NCBI RefSeq assembly: GCF_015679325.1
Contig: NZ_JADPVI010000001.1
Span: 930,001 to 994,000 of the forward strand
Reading direction: 5' to 3'
Source: Kaistella gelatinilytica
Lineage (GTDB): Bacteria; Bacteroidota; Bacteroidia; Flavobacteriales; Weeksellaceae
DNA length: 64,000 nucleotides
Part shown: positions 55,735-64,000 of the stretch, piece after piece
How the letters are laid out: each line of letters begins with the position of its first letter
Numbering within the stretch: position 1 is the stretch's first letter
Program-made: the position numbers and the translations under genes
Notes under the pieces: model-generated
What the model saw: only the letters and a program-made list of their open reading frames with translations
Database searches by the model: none
Told to the model about the DNA's origin: nothing

Positions 55735-55882
55735 AACGCCTTTTTGCGCAAGGGCGAAGTGCATTGTTAGAGCTCGTTTATAAATTAGGCGGCGGCTTCG
55801 CCGCCGCCTAATTTATAAACAGCGACTGCACGCAGACCGACCCGGGAAATGGCAGAAGCTTCGGCGAGGGTTGCGCCCAAAT
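55735..55882. repeat. GC-rich repeat containing a perfect 21-bp hairpin
   Basis: The spacer holds a perfect inverted repeat with 21-nt arms at 55776-55796 and 55800-55820 around a TTC loop; the inner half of the stem is GC only (GGCGGC / GCCGCC), and flanking GCT / AGC extends it with one bulge. The region continues to GAGGGTTGCGCCCAAATAAAA, which resembles the end of the GC-rich element at 11180. No gene lies here. Confidence 0.75.
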
Positions 55883-55886
55883 AAAA

Positions 55887-55918
55887 AATCCTTCCAAAAC
55901 TAATTGAAAGGATTTATA
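55887..55918 (-). terminator. Terminator after the E2 gene
   Basis: AAATCCTTTCAA / TTGGAAGGATTT stem closes an 8-nt loop just after the stop codon on the minus strand. Confidence 0.75.
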
Positions 55919-55935
55919 TAAAGTAACGTTAAATT

Positions 55936-57612
55936 TTAGAGTAGCAACGTTAATGGCTGTTCCAGATAAGTTCTCAAAGTCTGTAAAAACTGTGCTCCAG
56001 TTGCACCATCAACAACGCGATGATCGCACGCAAGAGAAAGTTTCATGGTATTCCCGACAACAATTTGTCCGTCTTTTACGATTGGTTTTTCGATGATCGC
56101 ACCAACGGATAAAATCGCAGAATTCGGCTGGTTGATGATTGAAGTAAAGGTTTCGATCCCGAACATTCCTAAATTAGAAACTGAGAATGTTGAACCTTCC
56201 ATTTCGTTGGCTTTCAAACCTTTCGATTTCGCTCTTCCGGCTAAATCTTTTACGCTTGCAGAAATCTGGTTATAATTCATCTGGTCTGCATTTTTCAACA
56301 CAGGAACAACTAAACCGTCTGGAATTGCTACTGCAACGCCAACATTGATATTTCCGTGGTGAATAATTTTATCAGCTTGCCAACTTGAATTTACCTGCGG
56401 ATGTTTTCTTAAAGCCATCGCAGTCGCTTTGATGATCATATCGTTGAAAGAAATTTTGGTATCCGGTAAAGAATTGATCTCTTTTCGGGCTACAATCGCT
56501 TTATCCATGTTGATCTCAACAATCAGATAATAATGAGGGGCTGTAAATTTACTTTCAGAAAGTCTTTTCGCAATAATATTTCTAACCTGAGAATTTGGGG
56601 TCTCAGAATCCTGTCCCTGAACGAAATTCATTGTTGTCTGAGCCGGCGCTGCGGAAACTACTGCACTTGGCTTGTTATCACTCACAGCAACTTCTTTCGT
56701 ACTTGGAGTGAATCCTTCGATATCTTTTCTTACAATTCGTCCGTTTTCACCAGTTCCTTTTAGAGAATGAACATCGATTCCTTTTTCTTCTGCCATTTTC
56801 TTGGCTAAAGGGGAAATCGCAACTCGTTCAGAACTGCCCGCAGATACTTGTTTGATATTTTCGGTTTCTTCAGCTTTTGGAGCCTCTGTTTTCTCGGCAG
56901 ATTTTTGTTCAGAAACTTCCGCTTTCGGCGCAGCATCTTTTTTTCCACCGCCAGAAACGATTCCGGAAACATCCGTTCCTTCCGGTCCAATGATCGCTAA
57001 AACAGAATCAACCGGATTTGCTCCACCTTCCTCTGTTCCAACATATAATAAAGTTCCATTAAATTCTGATTCAAAATCCTGAACAGCTTTGTCGGTTTCA
57101 ATTTCAGCCAGGATATCTCCTTCTTTAACTGCATCGCCAACTTTTTTGTGCCATTTCGCTACTTTTCCTTCCATCATGGTATCTGAAAGTCGGGGCATTG
57201 TGATCACTTCGACACCTGCCGGAATTTCTGCAGAAGATGTATTTTCATCAGATTTAGAAGTTTCCTTAGCAGCAACTTTTTCCTCCGTTTTATCTTCTTC
57301 TGTTGATTTTTGGTCCGCAGTATCTGACTTTTTATCTTCAGAACTACCACCTTTTAAAGCAGAAATATCTTCACCTTCCGCACCAATAATGGCTAAAACT
57401 GAATCTACAGGAGAAGATCCACCTTCTTCAGTCCCAATATACAAAAGCGTTCCATTAATTTCCGATTCAAAATCCTGAACGGCTTTGTCGGTTTCAATTT
57501 CAGCTAAGATATCGCCTTCTTTTACGGTGTCGCCTACTTTCTTGTGCCACTTCGCCACTTTTCCGTCTGTCATCGTATCAGAAAGTCGGGGCATGGTTAT
57601 TACTTCTGCCAT
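55936..57612 (-). CDS. pdhC: Dihydrolipoamide acetyltransferase (E2) of pyruvate dehydrogenase, two lipoyl domains
   Basis: 558 residues. Two lipoyl domains with lipoyl-lysine in ETDKA at residues 43 and 175 are nearly identical in sequence, each followed by a Glu/Ala/Lys-rich linker. A peripheral subunit-binding domain lies around residues 265-300 (RVAISPLAKKMAEEKGIDVHSLKGTGENGRIVRKDIEGF) and the catalytic trimer-forming domain covers 335-558 with DHRVVDGATGAQF. It passes the acetyl group to CoA. It follows pdhA by 73 nt; E1-beta is not in the window, as is usual in flavobacteria. Confidence 0.93.
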   Translation of the reverse strand: MAEVITMPRLSDTMTDGKVAKWHKKVGDTVKEGDILAEIETDKAVQDFESEINGTLLYIGTEEGGSSPVDSVLAIIGAEGEDISALKGGSSEDKKSDTADQKSTEEDKTEEKVAAKETSKSDENTSSAEIPAGVEVITMPRLSDTMMEGKVAKWHKKVGDAVKEGDILAEIETDKAVQDFESEFNGTLLYVGTEEGGANPVDSVLAIIGPEGTDVSGIVSGGGKKDAAPKAEVSEQKSAEKTEAPKAEETENIKQVSAGSSERVAISPLAKKMAEEKGIDVHSLKGTGENGRIVRKDIEGFTPSTKEVAVSDNKPSAVVSAAPAQTTMNFVQGQDSETPNSQVRNIIAKRLSESKFTAPHYYLIVEINMDKAIVARKEINSLPDTKISFNDMIIKATAMALRKHPQVNSSWQADKIIHHGNINVGVAVAIPDGLVVPVLKNADQMNYNQISASVKDLAGRAKSKGLKANEMEGSTFSVSNLGMFGIETFTSIINQPNSAILSVGAIIEKPIVKDGQIVVGNTMKLSLACDHRVVDGATGAQFLQTLRTYLEQPLTLLL

Positions 57613-57685
57613 AATTTTTATTTTTTAATTATTCCTCACTCTAAATGCCTCTCCAACAGAGATTGATTTTTTGAGCAGGTAATTT

Positions 57686-58690
57686 TTAGTTATTCTCTAA
57701 TTTATTTAAAAATGGATAATCTTCCTGCGCGTAAACATATTCGTACAATTTATCCTGCGTTGGATATGGAGATTGCTCCATAAACTCTACACATTCGTCA
57801 ACAAATTCTCTGGATTTTTCATCAGTAGCAGCTAATTCTTCTTCAGTCGCCCATTTGTTGTCCAAAATTCTGTGCTTCACGATTTCGATGGGATCATCTT
57901 TTTTGCGTTCTGCAACTTCATCTTTGGTTCTGTAAGCTTCTGCATCAGACATTGAATGCCCTCTGTAACGATAAGTTCTTGCTTCAATAAATGTTGGTCC
58001 GTCTCCTCTTCTTGCTCTTTCGATCGCTTCATAAGCTGCTTCTGCAACTTTTACAGGATCCATAGCATCTACAGGAAGACAAGGCATTTCATAACCTAAA
58101 CCTAATTTGTAAATATCTTCGTGGTTTGCAGTTCTTCCTACAGAAGTTCCCATCGCGTAACCATTATTTTCAACTACAAAAACAACCGGCAATTTCCAGT
58201 TCATTGCCATGTTGAACGTTTCGTGCAGTGAACCTTGACGTGCCGCACCGTCTCCGAAGAAACAGATATTTACGCCACCAGTTTCAAAATATTTATCTGC
58301 GAAAGCGATTCCGGCACCCAAAGGAATTTGACCTCCTACGATTCCGTGACCGCCATAAAACCTTTTTTCTTTGCTGAAAATGTGCATAGAACCACCCATT
58401 CCGCCAGAAGTTCCCGTAGCTTTACCGCACAATTCTGCCATAATTCTTTTCGGGTCCACTCCCATTGCCATTGCATGCACGTGACATCTGTAAGCAGTGA
58501 TCATGCTGTCTTTGGATAAATCCATTGCATGAGCAAAACCTGCAGGGATTGCTTCCTGACCGTTATATAAGTGTAAAAATCCTCTGATTTTCTGTTTCAA
58601 ATAAAGAGATCGGCATTTATCTTCAAACCTTCTCCACATTGTCATTTCTTCATACCATTTAAGGTAAACTTCTTTCGAAAATTCTTTCAT
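57686..58690 (-). CDS. pdhA: Pyruvate dehydrogenase E1 alpha subunit
   Basis: 334 residues. MWRRFEDKCRSLYLKQKIRGFLHLYNGQEAIPAGFAHA at the start, thiamine-diphosphate motif GDGAARQGSLHETFNMAMNWKLPVVFVVENN and the phosphorylation-loop-like YRYRGHSMSDAEAYRTKDEV region. With E1-beta it decarboxylates pyruvate on thiamine diphosphate. First gene of the pdhA-pdhC unit. Confidence 0.93.
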   Translation of the reverse strand: MKEFSKEVYLKWYEEMTMWRRFEDKCRSLYLKQKIRGFLHLYNGQEAIPAGFAHAMDLSKDSMITAYRCHVHAMAMGVDPKRIMAELCGKATGTSGGMGGSMHIFSKEKRFYGGHGIVGGQIPLGAGIAFADKYFETGGVNICFFGDGAARQGSLHETFNMAMNWKLPVVFVVENNGYAMGTSVGRTANHEDIYKLGLGYEMPCLPVDAMDPVKVAEAAYEAIERARRGDGPTFIEARTYRYRGHSMSDAEAYRTKDEVAERKKDDPIEIVKHRILDNKWATEEELAATDEKSREFVDECVEFMEQSPYPTQDKLYEYVYAQEDYPFLNKLENN

Positions 58691-58855
58691 GAGTTAGCTG
58701 TTGCTTTTTTAGATACACAGAACCGTATGGTTTTATGTCTGTTGGAAATATTCAGCAAAAATAATAAAAATCTTTGTCTTTATTGGTAGCATATCAAAAC
58801 AAAGTTGAGTTTCTAACCAATAAAAAATATTACTTTTGAAAGCACAATCTTATTT

Positions 58856-59458
58856 ATGATCAAAACCCGCGATTCGTTTATTACTACCATTTCAAAAATC
58901 ATCTCTAATTTTTTCAATCCACTGACTTCGCTTTTTATATTTTTTATTTATCGCAATTTACAATTACACACTTTCAAAGAAACCTTTTATCTCTTTTTAC
59001 CCCTGTTTCTTTTTACCGCTGTTCCTATTTATTTGTGGATCATATGGAATGTAAAAAAGGGAAAATACACCAACATGGACGTTTCTAACCGTAAACAGAG
59101 GAAAAGTCTCTACTTTGTGATCGCAGGTATATTGCTGACTTACCTTTTATATGATTATTTGATCAATCAAAATACAGACCTGATCATTGTATTTATTCTT
59201 CTTTTGCTTTTCGCAATGCAGGTCAGTAACTATTTTATTAAAAGTTCAATGCACACTTCATTCAATATTTTTGTAGCTGCTTTATTTTTTGCAGTAAATC
59301 CGGTGATGGGATTGATCTGGTTCGGAATTGCAATTACAGTTGGGGTTACGAGAATTATTCTAAAAATGCATACGACGAAAGAAGTGTTAGCAGGAGCAGC
59401 GGTCGCGATTTTAGTTTCTTTTATTTACCTTTATGCCAATATCCAAATTCAGTCTTAA
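58856..59458 (+). CDS. Divergent PAP2-like membrane protein
   Basis: 200 residues with five or six membrane helices. The second PAP2 motif is reduced to SSMHTSFN (canonical PSGH) and the third reads TRIILKMHTTKEVLAG (canonical SRxxxxxHxxxD). The first motif (KxxxxxxRP) is only approximate, VSNRKQRKS. The histidines are kept, so activity on lipid phosphates such as undecaprenyl pyrophosphate is possible but uncertain. TACTTTTG at 58831-58838 is a likely -7 box. The next gene starts 4 nt after the stop codon. Confidence 0.65.
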   Translation: MIKTRDSFITTISKIISNFFNPLTSLFIFFIYRNLQLHTFKETFYLFLPLFLFTAVPIYLWIIWNVKKGKYTNMDVSNRKQRKSLYFVIAGILLTYLLYDYLINQNTDLIIVFILLLLFAMQVSNYFIKSSMHTSFNIFVAALFFAVNPVMGLIWFGIAITVGVTRIILKMHTTKEVLAGAAVAILVSFIYLYANIQIQS

Positions 59459-59462
59459 ACTT

Positions 59463-59942
59463 ATGAAAATAAATCACCTTACGCCCTCTGAAGAAATCTT
59501 AATGAGTATTTTGTGGAAACTCGATTCTGCTTATATGAAAGATGTCATCGAGCATTATCCTGAACCAAAACCACATCAAAATACAATTTCTACTTTCATG
59601 AAAATTTTGGTGGAAAAAGAATTTTTGACCACTGAAAAAGAAGGACGAATTTTCAAATACACCGTTGCAGTTCCGTTTGATGTGTACCGAAAGTTTCTAC
59701 TGAAGAATTTTTTGAAAAGTTATTTTGATGATTCTGCGAGTGAATTGATGAAAACTTTGCTTGATGAAAACCTGCTCCAATTTTCAGATCTCCATCAGTT
59801 TTTTGAGATAAAAACCATCGTTAATCCGATTGTCGATCACAGAGAAAAAGACGATTCTATCAGTGATTTTATTGAAGAAATTACTTCTTCGAAGAAATCA
59901 AAAAAGAAAAATAAAAAAAAGAAGGATAAGAAAAATAAATAG
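59463..59942 (+). CDS. BlaI/MecI-family regulator with lysine-rich tail
   Basis: 159 residues from the ATG at 59463. Residues 1-75 are a winged helix (LTPSEEILMSILWKLDSAYMKDVIEHYPEPKPHQNTISTFMKILVEKEFLTTEKEGRIFKYTV). The C-terminus is longer than in the copy at 40094 and ends in an almost unbroken run of Lys and Ser (residues about 140-159). No M56 gene follows, and no TATCACTA-type operator is found upstream, so its signal and target are open. Cotranscribed with the PAP2-like gene. Confidence 0.8.
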   Translation: MKINHLTPSEEILMSILWKLDSAYMKDVIEHYPEPKPHQNTISTFMKILVEKEFLTTEKEGRIFKYTVAVPFDVYRKFLLKNFLKSYFDDSASELMKTLLDENLLQFSDLHQFFEIKTIVNPIVDHREKDDSISDFIEEITSSKKSKKKNKKKKDKKNK

Positions 59943-60005
59943 AGAACTTATTGCTTTATCTTTCGTTTATATTCAAAAATCGCTAATTCATTTAAATTAA
60001 GGCGC

Positions 60006-61796
60006 ATGCGAAAAAAATTCAAAGAGATTTTTGGGAAGACCGATGATATGTTTCGTGAATATCCCATGGTTTTACTCATGGCATTTTTAGCTGCTATTTC
60101 TTTGATGGCAACTGCGAGAGGGAATTACGACCTAAATTATAATGATTTTGTTTTCTTCAAATTTGGTTTAGTTTCCTGTTTGGGAATTTCTTTGATGTTT
60201 GGTTTGAAGATGCTCTCTCAACGAATCGGCAAAGAAATTTATTTAGAAATCGGAGGAATCATATTTCTGATCGGATTTTATCTTTTACTGCCCGATCGGG
60301 AAAAAGATTTTACTGAGTTTTACGCTTATTTGCTTCTTCCAACTTTTATTTTATCACATTTACTCGTTTCATTCATCGCATTTTTTGGTGAAAAAAAAGA
60401 ACTCAATTTCTGGCAGTACAATAAAAACCTTTTCATCAATATCTTCTTAACTGCTGTATTTACGGGAGTTTTGATCGGCGGCGTCGAACTCGCAATTTTA
60501 GCAATTGACAAGCTCTTTGATTTTAATTTTAACAATCATTATTACCTGCAGACCTTTTATTTTCTTGCAATTTTTGGTAGTTGTTTTATCTTTCTACTCT
60601 TTAATGAAAAAGGACTGAAAGATCTGGAAAAAGATGGAAACTATCCATTGATCCTAAAATTTTTCACGCAGTACATTCTGATTCCTCTTCTTTTCATTTA
60701 TGTAATTATTCTTTATTTCTATAGCGCAAAAATTTTGATCAATTGGGAACTTCCGCGAGGATGGGTTTCTTACTTGGTTTTAGCTTATTCGATTGTAGGG
60801 ATTTTAGGTTTATTGCTGGTATATCCTTTAAAACAGGAGGCCGCAAAATCCTGGGTTAAAATATTTTCGAAAATGTTTTATTTTACGATGATTCCGCTGA
60901 TCGTTTTACTTTTCATTGCGATCTTTACGAGAATTCTACAGTACGGATACACTGAACCGCGATATTTCGTCCTGTTGCTCGCACTTTGGCTTACCGTTGT
61001 TGTTTTATATTTTGTATTTACAAGAAGAAGTACCATCAAATTTATTCCAATGAGTTTATTTGCTTTTGGTTTATTTGCTTTGATTTTTCCTTACCTCAAT
61101 ACATTTTCTGTCGCAAAGAGAAGTCAGAAAACTGAATTACAAAAGATCCTGATTGAAAATAGATTATTGGAAAACGGAAAGATCAATTTTGATAGAAAAG
61201 TTTCAGATACCGTTGCAGATGAAATATCCGATAAGTTTAAATTTCTGGCAGAAAGGAAATCAGAAGATTTTGTGTTCAAATATTTAAAAGCAGATGATCA
61301 AAAAGTATTTGCTAAAAATATAGAGAACGCTGATTTTTACAAGATAGAAAATGACATCAGAAATCGCTTTTCAAATATTGAAAATACGAATAGAAAAGGA
61401 AGAGAATTTCGTTTGGAATTGGTCTCTCTCGAGAAATTTCAAAGTATTGAAAACTTTGATTATTTGATCAACGTTCCTTATTCAGAAGAAAATAAATTCA
61501 TTTTATACGGTGATAAATTCCAGATCGATAATCAGCAGAATAAAGAAAAATTATTGACCATCATAATAAATGATAAAGAATGGAATCTTACTCCATTTAT
61601 CCTGCAGACTTTGAAAAAACACGAAGGTCAAAATGGGAATATCGAAGTCAATGAAATTACGACCGAAAAAGATTTAGACAACTATCACTTAAAATTGGTA
61701 TTCGCTAATTTGGTCAATGAAAAGATAGATAATGTAAAAATGTTAAGCAACGGAATTTATTACAATCCGCCCATTTTACTTGTAAAAAAGAAATAA
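60006..61796 (+). CDS. DUF4153-like integral membrane protein
   Basis: 596 residues. About eleven or twelve hydrophobic helices up to residue 365 and a soluble C-terminal 230 residues rich in Lys, Asn and Glu, including repeated phrases on kinase-free folds (FKFLAERKSEDFVFKYLKADDQKVFAKNIENADF). The LAILWLTVVVLYFVFTRR-type helices and LPRGWVSYLVLAYSIVGILGLLLVYPL match DUF4153. Function unknown. Followed by a bidirectional terminator. Confidence 0.75.
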   Translation: MRKKFKEIFGKTDDMFREYPMVLLMAFLAAISLMATARGNYDLNYNDFVFFKFGLVSCLGISLMFGLKMLSQRIGKEIYLEIGGIIFLIGFYLLLPDREKDFTEFYAYLLLPTFILSHLLVSFIAFFGEKKELNFWQYNKNLFINIFLTAVFTGVLIGGVELAILAIDKLFDFNFNNHYYLQTFYFLAIFGSCFIFLLFNEKGLKDLEKDGNYPLILKFFTQYILIPLLFIYVIILYFYSAKILINWELPRGWVSYLVLAYSIVGILGLLLVYPLKQEAAKSWVKIFSKMFYFTMIPLIVLLFIAIFTRILQYGYTEPRYFVLLLALWLTVVVLYFVFTRRSTIKFIPMSLFAFGLFALIFPYLNTFSVAKRSQKTELQKILIENRLLENGKINFDRKVSDTVADEISDKFKFLAERKSEDFVFKYLKADDQKVFAKNIENADFYKIENDIRNRFSNIENTNRKGREFRLELVSLEKFQSIENFDYLINVPYSEENKFILYGDKFQIDNQQNKEKLLTIIINDKEWNLTPFILQTLKKHEGQNGNIEVNEITTEKDLDNYHLKLVFANLVNEKIDNVKMLSNGIYYNPPILLVKKK

Positions 61797-61800
61797 AAAA

Positions 61801-61828
61801 AAGCGACTTTAAAAAAAGTCGCTTAAAT
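61801..61828. terminator. Bidirectional terminator
   Basis: AAGCGACTTT / AAAGTCGCTT stem with A/T-runs on both sides, between convergent genes. Confidence 0.85.
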
Positions 61829-61843
61829 TATTTAGGTAAGTTT

Positions 61844-62221
61844 TTACCAGTTAGAACCACCTCCACTTCGGCTTCCACCTCCGTATCCGCTTCCACCGCC
61901 GCTTCCGCCACGACTTCCACCTCCGTAACCACCACCGCCGCCTCCGCTTCGGTTGTTGTCAAAACTTCTTCTTGGTTTGTCTTCTCTTGGTTTAGCTTCA
62001 GAAATGTTAAGTTCTTTACCATCCAATTCTTTTCCGTTTAGAGCTTCGATAGCATTCTTGCCATCTTCGTCGCTCATTTCTACAAAACCGAAACCTCTGG
62101 ATCTCCCAGTTTCTCTGTCTGTGATAATTTTGGCAGACGATACGTCACCAAATTCTGAAAATAAATCTTGCAACGATTGTTCTTGAGTTGCATAGTTAAT
62201 GTTTGAAACAAAAATGTTCAT
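61844..62221 (-). CDS. RRM-domain RNA-binding protein with glycine-rich tail
   Basis: 125 residues from the ATG at 62221 (MNIFVSNINYATQEQSLQDLFSEFG); earlier in-frame codons would add a non-RRM extension. RNP2 is IFVSNI, RNP1 is RGFGFVEM. The tail from residue 80 is basic (SEAKPREDKPRRSFDNNRSG) then Gly/Ser/Tyr-rich, like cold-inducible bacterial RRM proteins. A leader of roughly 100 nt with AT-rich content precedes it (promoter-like TTG, 20 nt, TATCTTG), consistent with cold-shock-type regulation, though this is inference. Confidence 0.88.
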   Translation of the reverse strand: MNIFVSNINYATQEQSLQDLFSEFGDVSSAKIITDRETGRSRGFGFVEMSDEDGKNAIEALNGKELDGKELNISEAKPREDKPRRSFDNNRSGGGGGGYGGGSRGGSGGGSGYGGGSRSGGGSNW

Positions 62222-62361
62222 CATAAAAAAAATTAAAAAATTAATACTTGCTTGTAAATTATAAATGAAACTCAACTAAGGATGAACATAGATTGACTTC
62301 GGTTATAAAAACGGTTGCAAGATACAACATAATATTTATAACAGCAATATTTTTTTAATGT

Positions 62362-63225
62362 TTAATCAACTTCTTTTCCTTCCTTCGCTTCCAGAAGTTT
62401 AAACCAGTCTTCTCTCTCCAGATTTATACTTAAACTATTTTCGAATTTTACGATATTCTCTGCTCGCGAAGTACCGATAACAGGCAATATTTTAGCCGGA
62501 TGTTTTAAAATAAAAGCCAGTAAAATTTGATTTTCCTCTGCATTGTATTTTTCGCAAAGGATTGCGAGTACTTTTTTTATTCTTAAATTTTCTTCTGAAT
62601 CTGTTGAAAAATAATTTCCCAACACAGAATAAGCCGTCGGTTTTAGTTTTTTGAGCAGCATTTGATCCAGTGTTCCGTCATAAAAAGTTTTAGTTTGGTT
62701 CAAAGATATTTCAACCTGATTGGTGATGATTGGAAAGGAGTTATTAATCAAATCAAATTGAGAAGGCGAAAAATTTGAAACTCCAAAATGACGAACTTTA
62801 TGCTGTTCTCTAAGAATTGAAAAACTTTCTGCAATTTCATCAGGATTAATCAAAGGCGATGGACGGTGAAGCAAGAGCACATCAAGATAAGCGGTCTTTA
62901 AATTCTCTAAACTTTGATCAACCGATCTTAAAATATGTTCCTTCGAATAATTGTAAGATTTAAGGGTGAAATCTCTATTTTCACACGGCATTTCTATCCC
63001 ACATTTAGAAATAAACTGCACTTCTTCCCTCTTGATGTTCATATCTGAAAATGCATCACCAAATAATTTTTCCGTTGTGTAATTTCCGTAAATATCTGCA
63101 TGATCGAACGTACAGAGCTTTTGTTCGACAGAAGTTTCAATTAATTTCTGTACTTCTTTTTTGGAATGATCAGCGCCCCAAATTCCCCATCGCATGGTTC
63201 CTATAATGATTGGTGAAAAATCCAT
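62362..63225 (-). CDS. Aldo/keto reductase
   Basis: 287 residues from the ATG at 63225, which gives a normal start (MDFSPIIIGTMRWGIWG). The catalytic set is visible: Asp and Tyr in FDHADIYGNY, Lys in ISKCGIEMP and the LLLHRPSPLI strand. NADPH site near PVIGTSRAENI. Resembles YdhF-type AKRs. Substrate unknown; stands alone. Confidence 0.85.
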   Translation of the reverse strand: MDFSPIIIGTMRWGIWGADHSKKEVQKLIETSVEQKLCTFDHADIYGNYTTEKLFGDAFSDMNIKREEVQFISKCGIEMPCENRDFTLKSYNYSKEHILRSVDQSLENLKTAYLDVLLLHRPSPLINPDEIAESFSILREQHKVRHFGVSNFSPSQFDLINNSFPIITNQVEISLNQTKTFYDGTLDQMLLKKLKPTAYSVLGNYFSTDSEENLRIKKVLAILCEKYNAEENQILLAFILKHPAKILPVIGTSRAENIVKFENSLSINLEREDWFKLLEAKEGKEVD

Positions 63226-63303
63226 ATTAATATTTTTTTCAAAAGTAAAAAATTCCCTCTCAAGTTTTAACATTTGAAACTTATATTTTCAGCATAATAT
63301 TTT

Positions 63304-63311
63304 TAACTTTG
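63304..63311 (+). promoter_or_regulatory. -7 box of the beta-helix protein gene
   Basis: TAACTTTG matches TAnnTTTG, 19 nt before the start codon; the -33 element is not clear. Confidence 0.35.
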
Positions 63312-63329
63312 AGAAAAATTTTATCAATT

Positions 63330-64000
63330 ATGAAGAAGCTTTCTATTTTTTTACTGTCCTTATTTTCAGTTTTAATGTTTTCCCAATTTGTAAGTCCGGG
63401 AACTGGAATTACTTATAATTTAGCGTCACTTTCGACGGCAGCTCCCACTGTGGTTGTAAATAATGGCACCTATTACCAAATGACAGCAAATGTGACCATT
63501 TCTGTTGGCGATAAGCTTTTGATGGATCAAAATACAACTCTGAAAATCGACGGCGCAGTACAACTTACGATTTTTGGAACTTATGATACGACGGCAACTA
63601 ATTTTCTAATTACCGCGACCACTCCGGCAACTGTTTTTAAAGGAATTAGATTTGAAGAAGGTTCGGCGGCAACTTTTAAAAATACCATTTTAGAATATGG
63701 TGGTGGAATTCAGGTTTTGACAGCTACTTTTCTAATGGATAACTGTACCGTAAGAAATTTTAAATCTGGATTGGTAACCGGAGCGGCAATCAATTTCTCC
63801 CGCGGAAATCCTGTGGTTAAAAATTCTACTTTTAAAGATAATGATCTACCTGCAGTTGCGTCTGGTGCGAATCAATCTGTCGCTTTGGAATTTTCTAATA
63901 ATTACCTTTCCGGAAATACTAAATTAAACTCTAATCGTCCGCAAATTAATATGGGACCAAGTGGAACAGGAATTACTAAAATTTTAAATAATATCGTACT
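63330..64000 (+). CDS. Secreted parallel beta-helix protein, C-terminus cut off by window
   Basis: The frame opens at the ATG at 63330 with a signal peptide (KKLSIFLLSLFSVLMFSQ) and continues beyond the window; 223 codons are visible. Repeating strands such as TLKIDGAVQLTIFGTYD, FKNTILEYGGGIQVLTATFLMDNCTVRNFKSGLVTG and VVKNSTFKDND are typical of right-handed parallel beta-helix proteins. A T9SS sorting domain is likely at the missing end. Function unknown, probably surface-exposed. Confidence 0.75.
   Translation, partial: MKKLSIFLLSLFSVLMFSQFVSPGTGITYNLASLSTAAPTVVVNNGTYYQMTANVTISVGDKLLMDQNTTLKIDGAVQLTIFGTYDTTATNFLITATTPATVFKGIRFEEGSAATFKNTILEYGGGIQVLTATFLMDNCTVRNFKSGLVTGAAINFSRGNPVVKNSTFKDNDLPAVASGANQSVALEFSNNYLSGNTKLNSNRPQINMGPSGTGITKILNNIV

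Noticed and set aside
61828..62022. A 64-codon frame opposite the RRM glycine-rich tail
   Set aside because: It results from the repetitive Gly/Ser codons of the RRM gene read in another frame on the same strand.

Overview
The window comes from an AT-rich member of the Flavobacteriia, most likely a Chryseobacterium/Kaistella-type Weeksellaceae. Several features point there: promoters of the Bacteroidetes type (TTG, about 19 nt, TAnnTTTG), a type IX secretion gene (porQ) and a protein with a type IX C-terminal sorting domain, the outer-membrane lipoprotein TamL, GLPGLI-family secreted proteins, a BlaI/M56 regulator pair, atpD-atpC standing apart from the rest of the ATP synthase genes, and a probable sulfonolipid gene pair. 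I see no tRNA, rRNA, CRISPR array, insertion sequence or prophage.

Layout. 1-8.4 kb: the 5' part of a DUF2723 membrane glycosyltransferase (minus strand), then a cysteine-synthase-like and an acyl-transferring PLP enzyme that together look like the first two steps of sulfonolipid (capnine/sulfobacin) synthesis, an Rnk-like factor, and a B12-binding-type radical SAM protein with an unusual cysteine spacing. 8.4-18 kb: a GH63-like glucosidase with a glucose-dehydrogenase-like SDR, atpC/atpD back-to-back with ribF, small stand-alone genes, and frr/pyrH. 18-27 kb: porQ-cmk, an envelope-stress-type trio (YtxH, holin-like, unknown), an rRNA methyltransferase head-to-head with tamL, and a secreted propeller/M28/PDZ peptidase.

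26.9-31.2 kb is the accessory part. Four secreted-protein genes, all on the minus strand and visibly richer in A+T than their surroundings, are separated by 120-140 nt imperfect palindromic elements, each beginning 5-13 nt after the stop codon of the preceding gene. This ORF-plus-palindrome layout resembles a cassette array, although no recombinase lies in the window. It is followed by a tandem array of seven 21-bp palindromic units and an orphan helical gene.

31.3-64 kb: the topoisomerase IV operon (parE, a small membrane protein, parC), ychF, ferritin, an autoregulated-looking BlaI-M56-GLPGLI operon with two matching operators, typA, a propeller lipoprotein, a GHL10 hydrolase lipoprotein, a membrane pyrophosphatase fused to an OmpA-type peptidoglycan-binding domain beside the soluble pyrophosphatase, radC, an L,D-transpeptidase-like gene and a LolD-like ATPase, pyruvate dehydrogenase E2 and E1-alpha, a PAP2-like protein with a second BlaI-like regulator, a DUF4153 membrane protein, an RRM protein, an aldo/keto reductase and the start of a secreted beta-helix protein.

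Most genes are housekeeping or envelope-related. The points most worth a second look are the cassette-like array, the pyrophosphatase-OmpA fusion, the sulfonolipid pair, the two-operator BlaI promoter, and the divergent promoters at atpD/ribF and rlmB-like/tamL.
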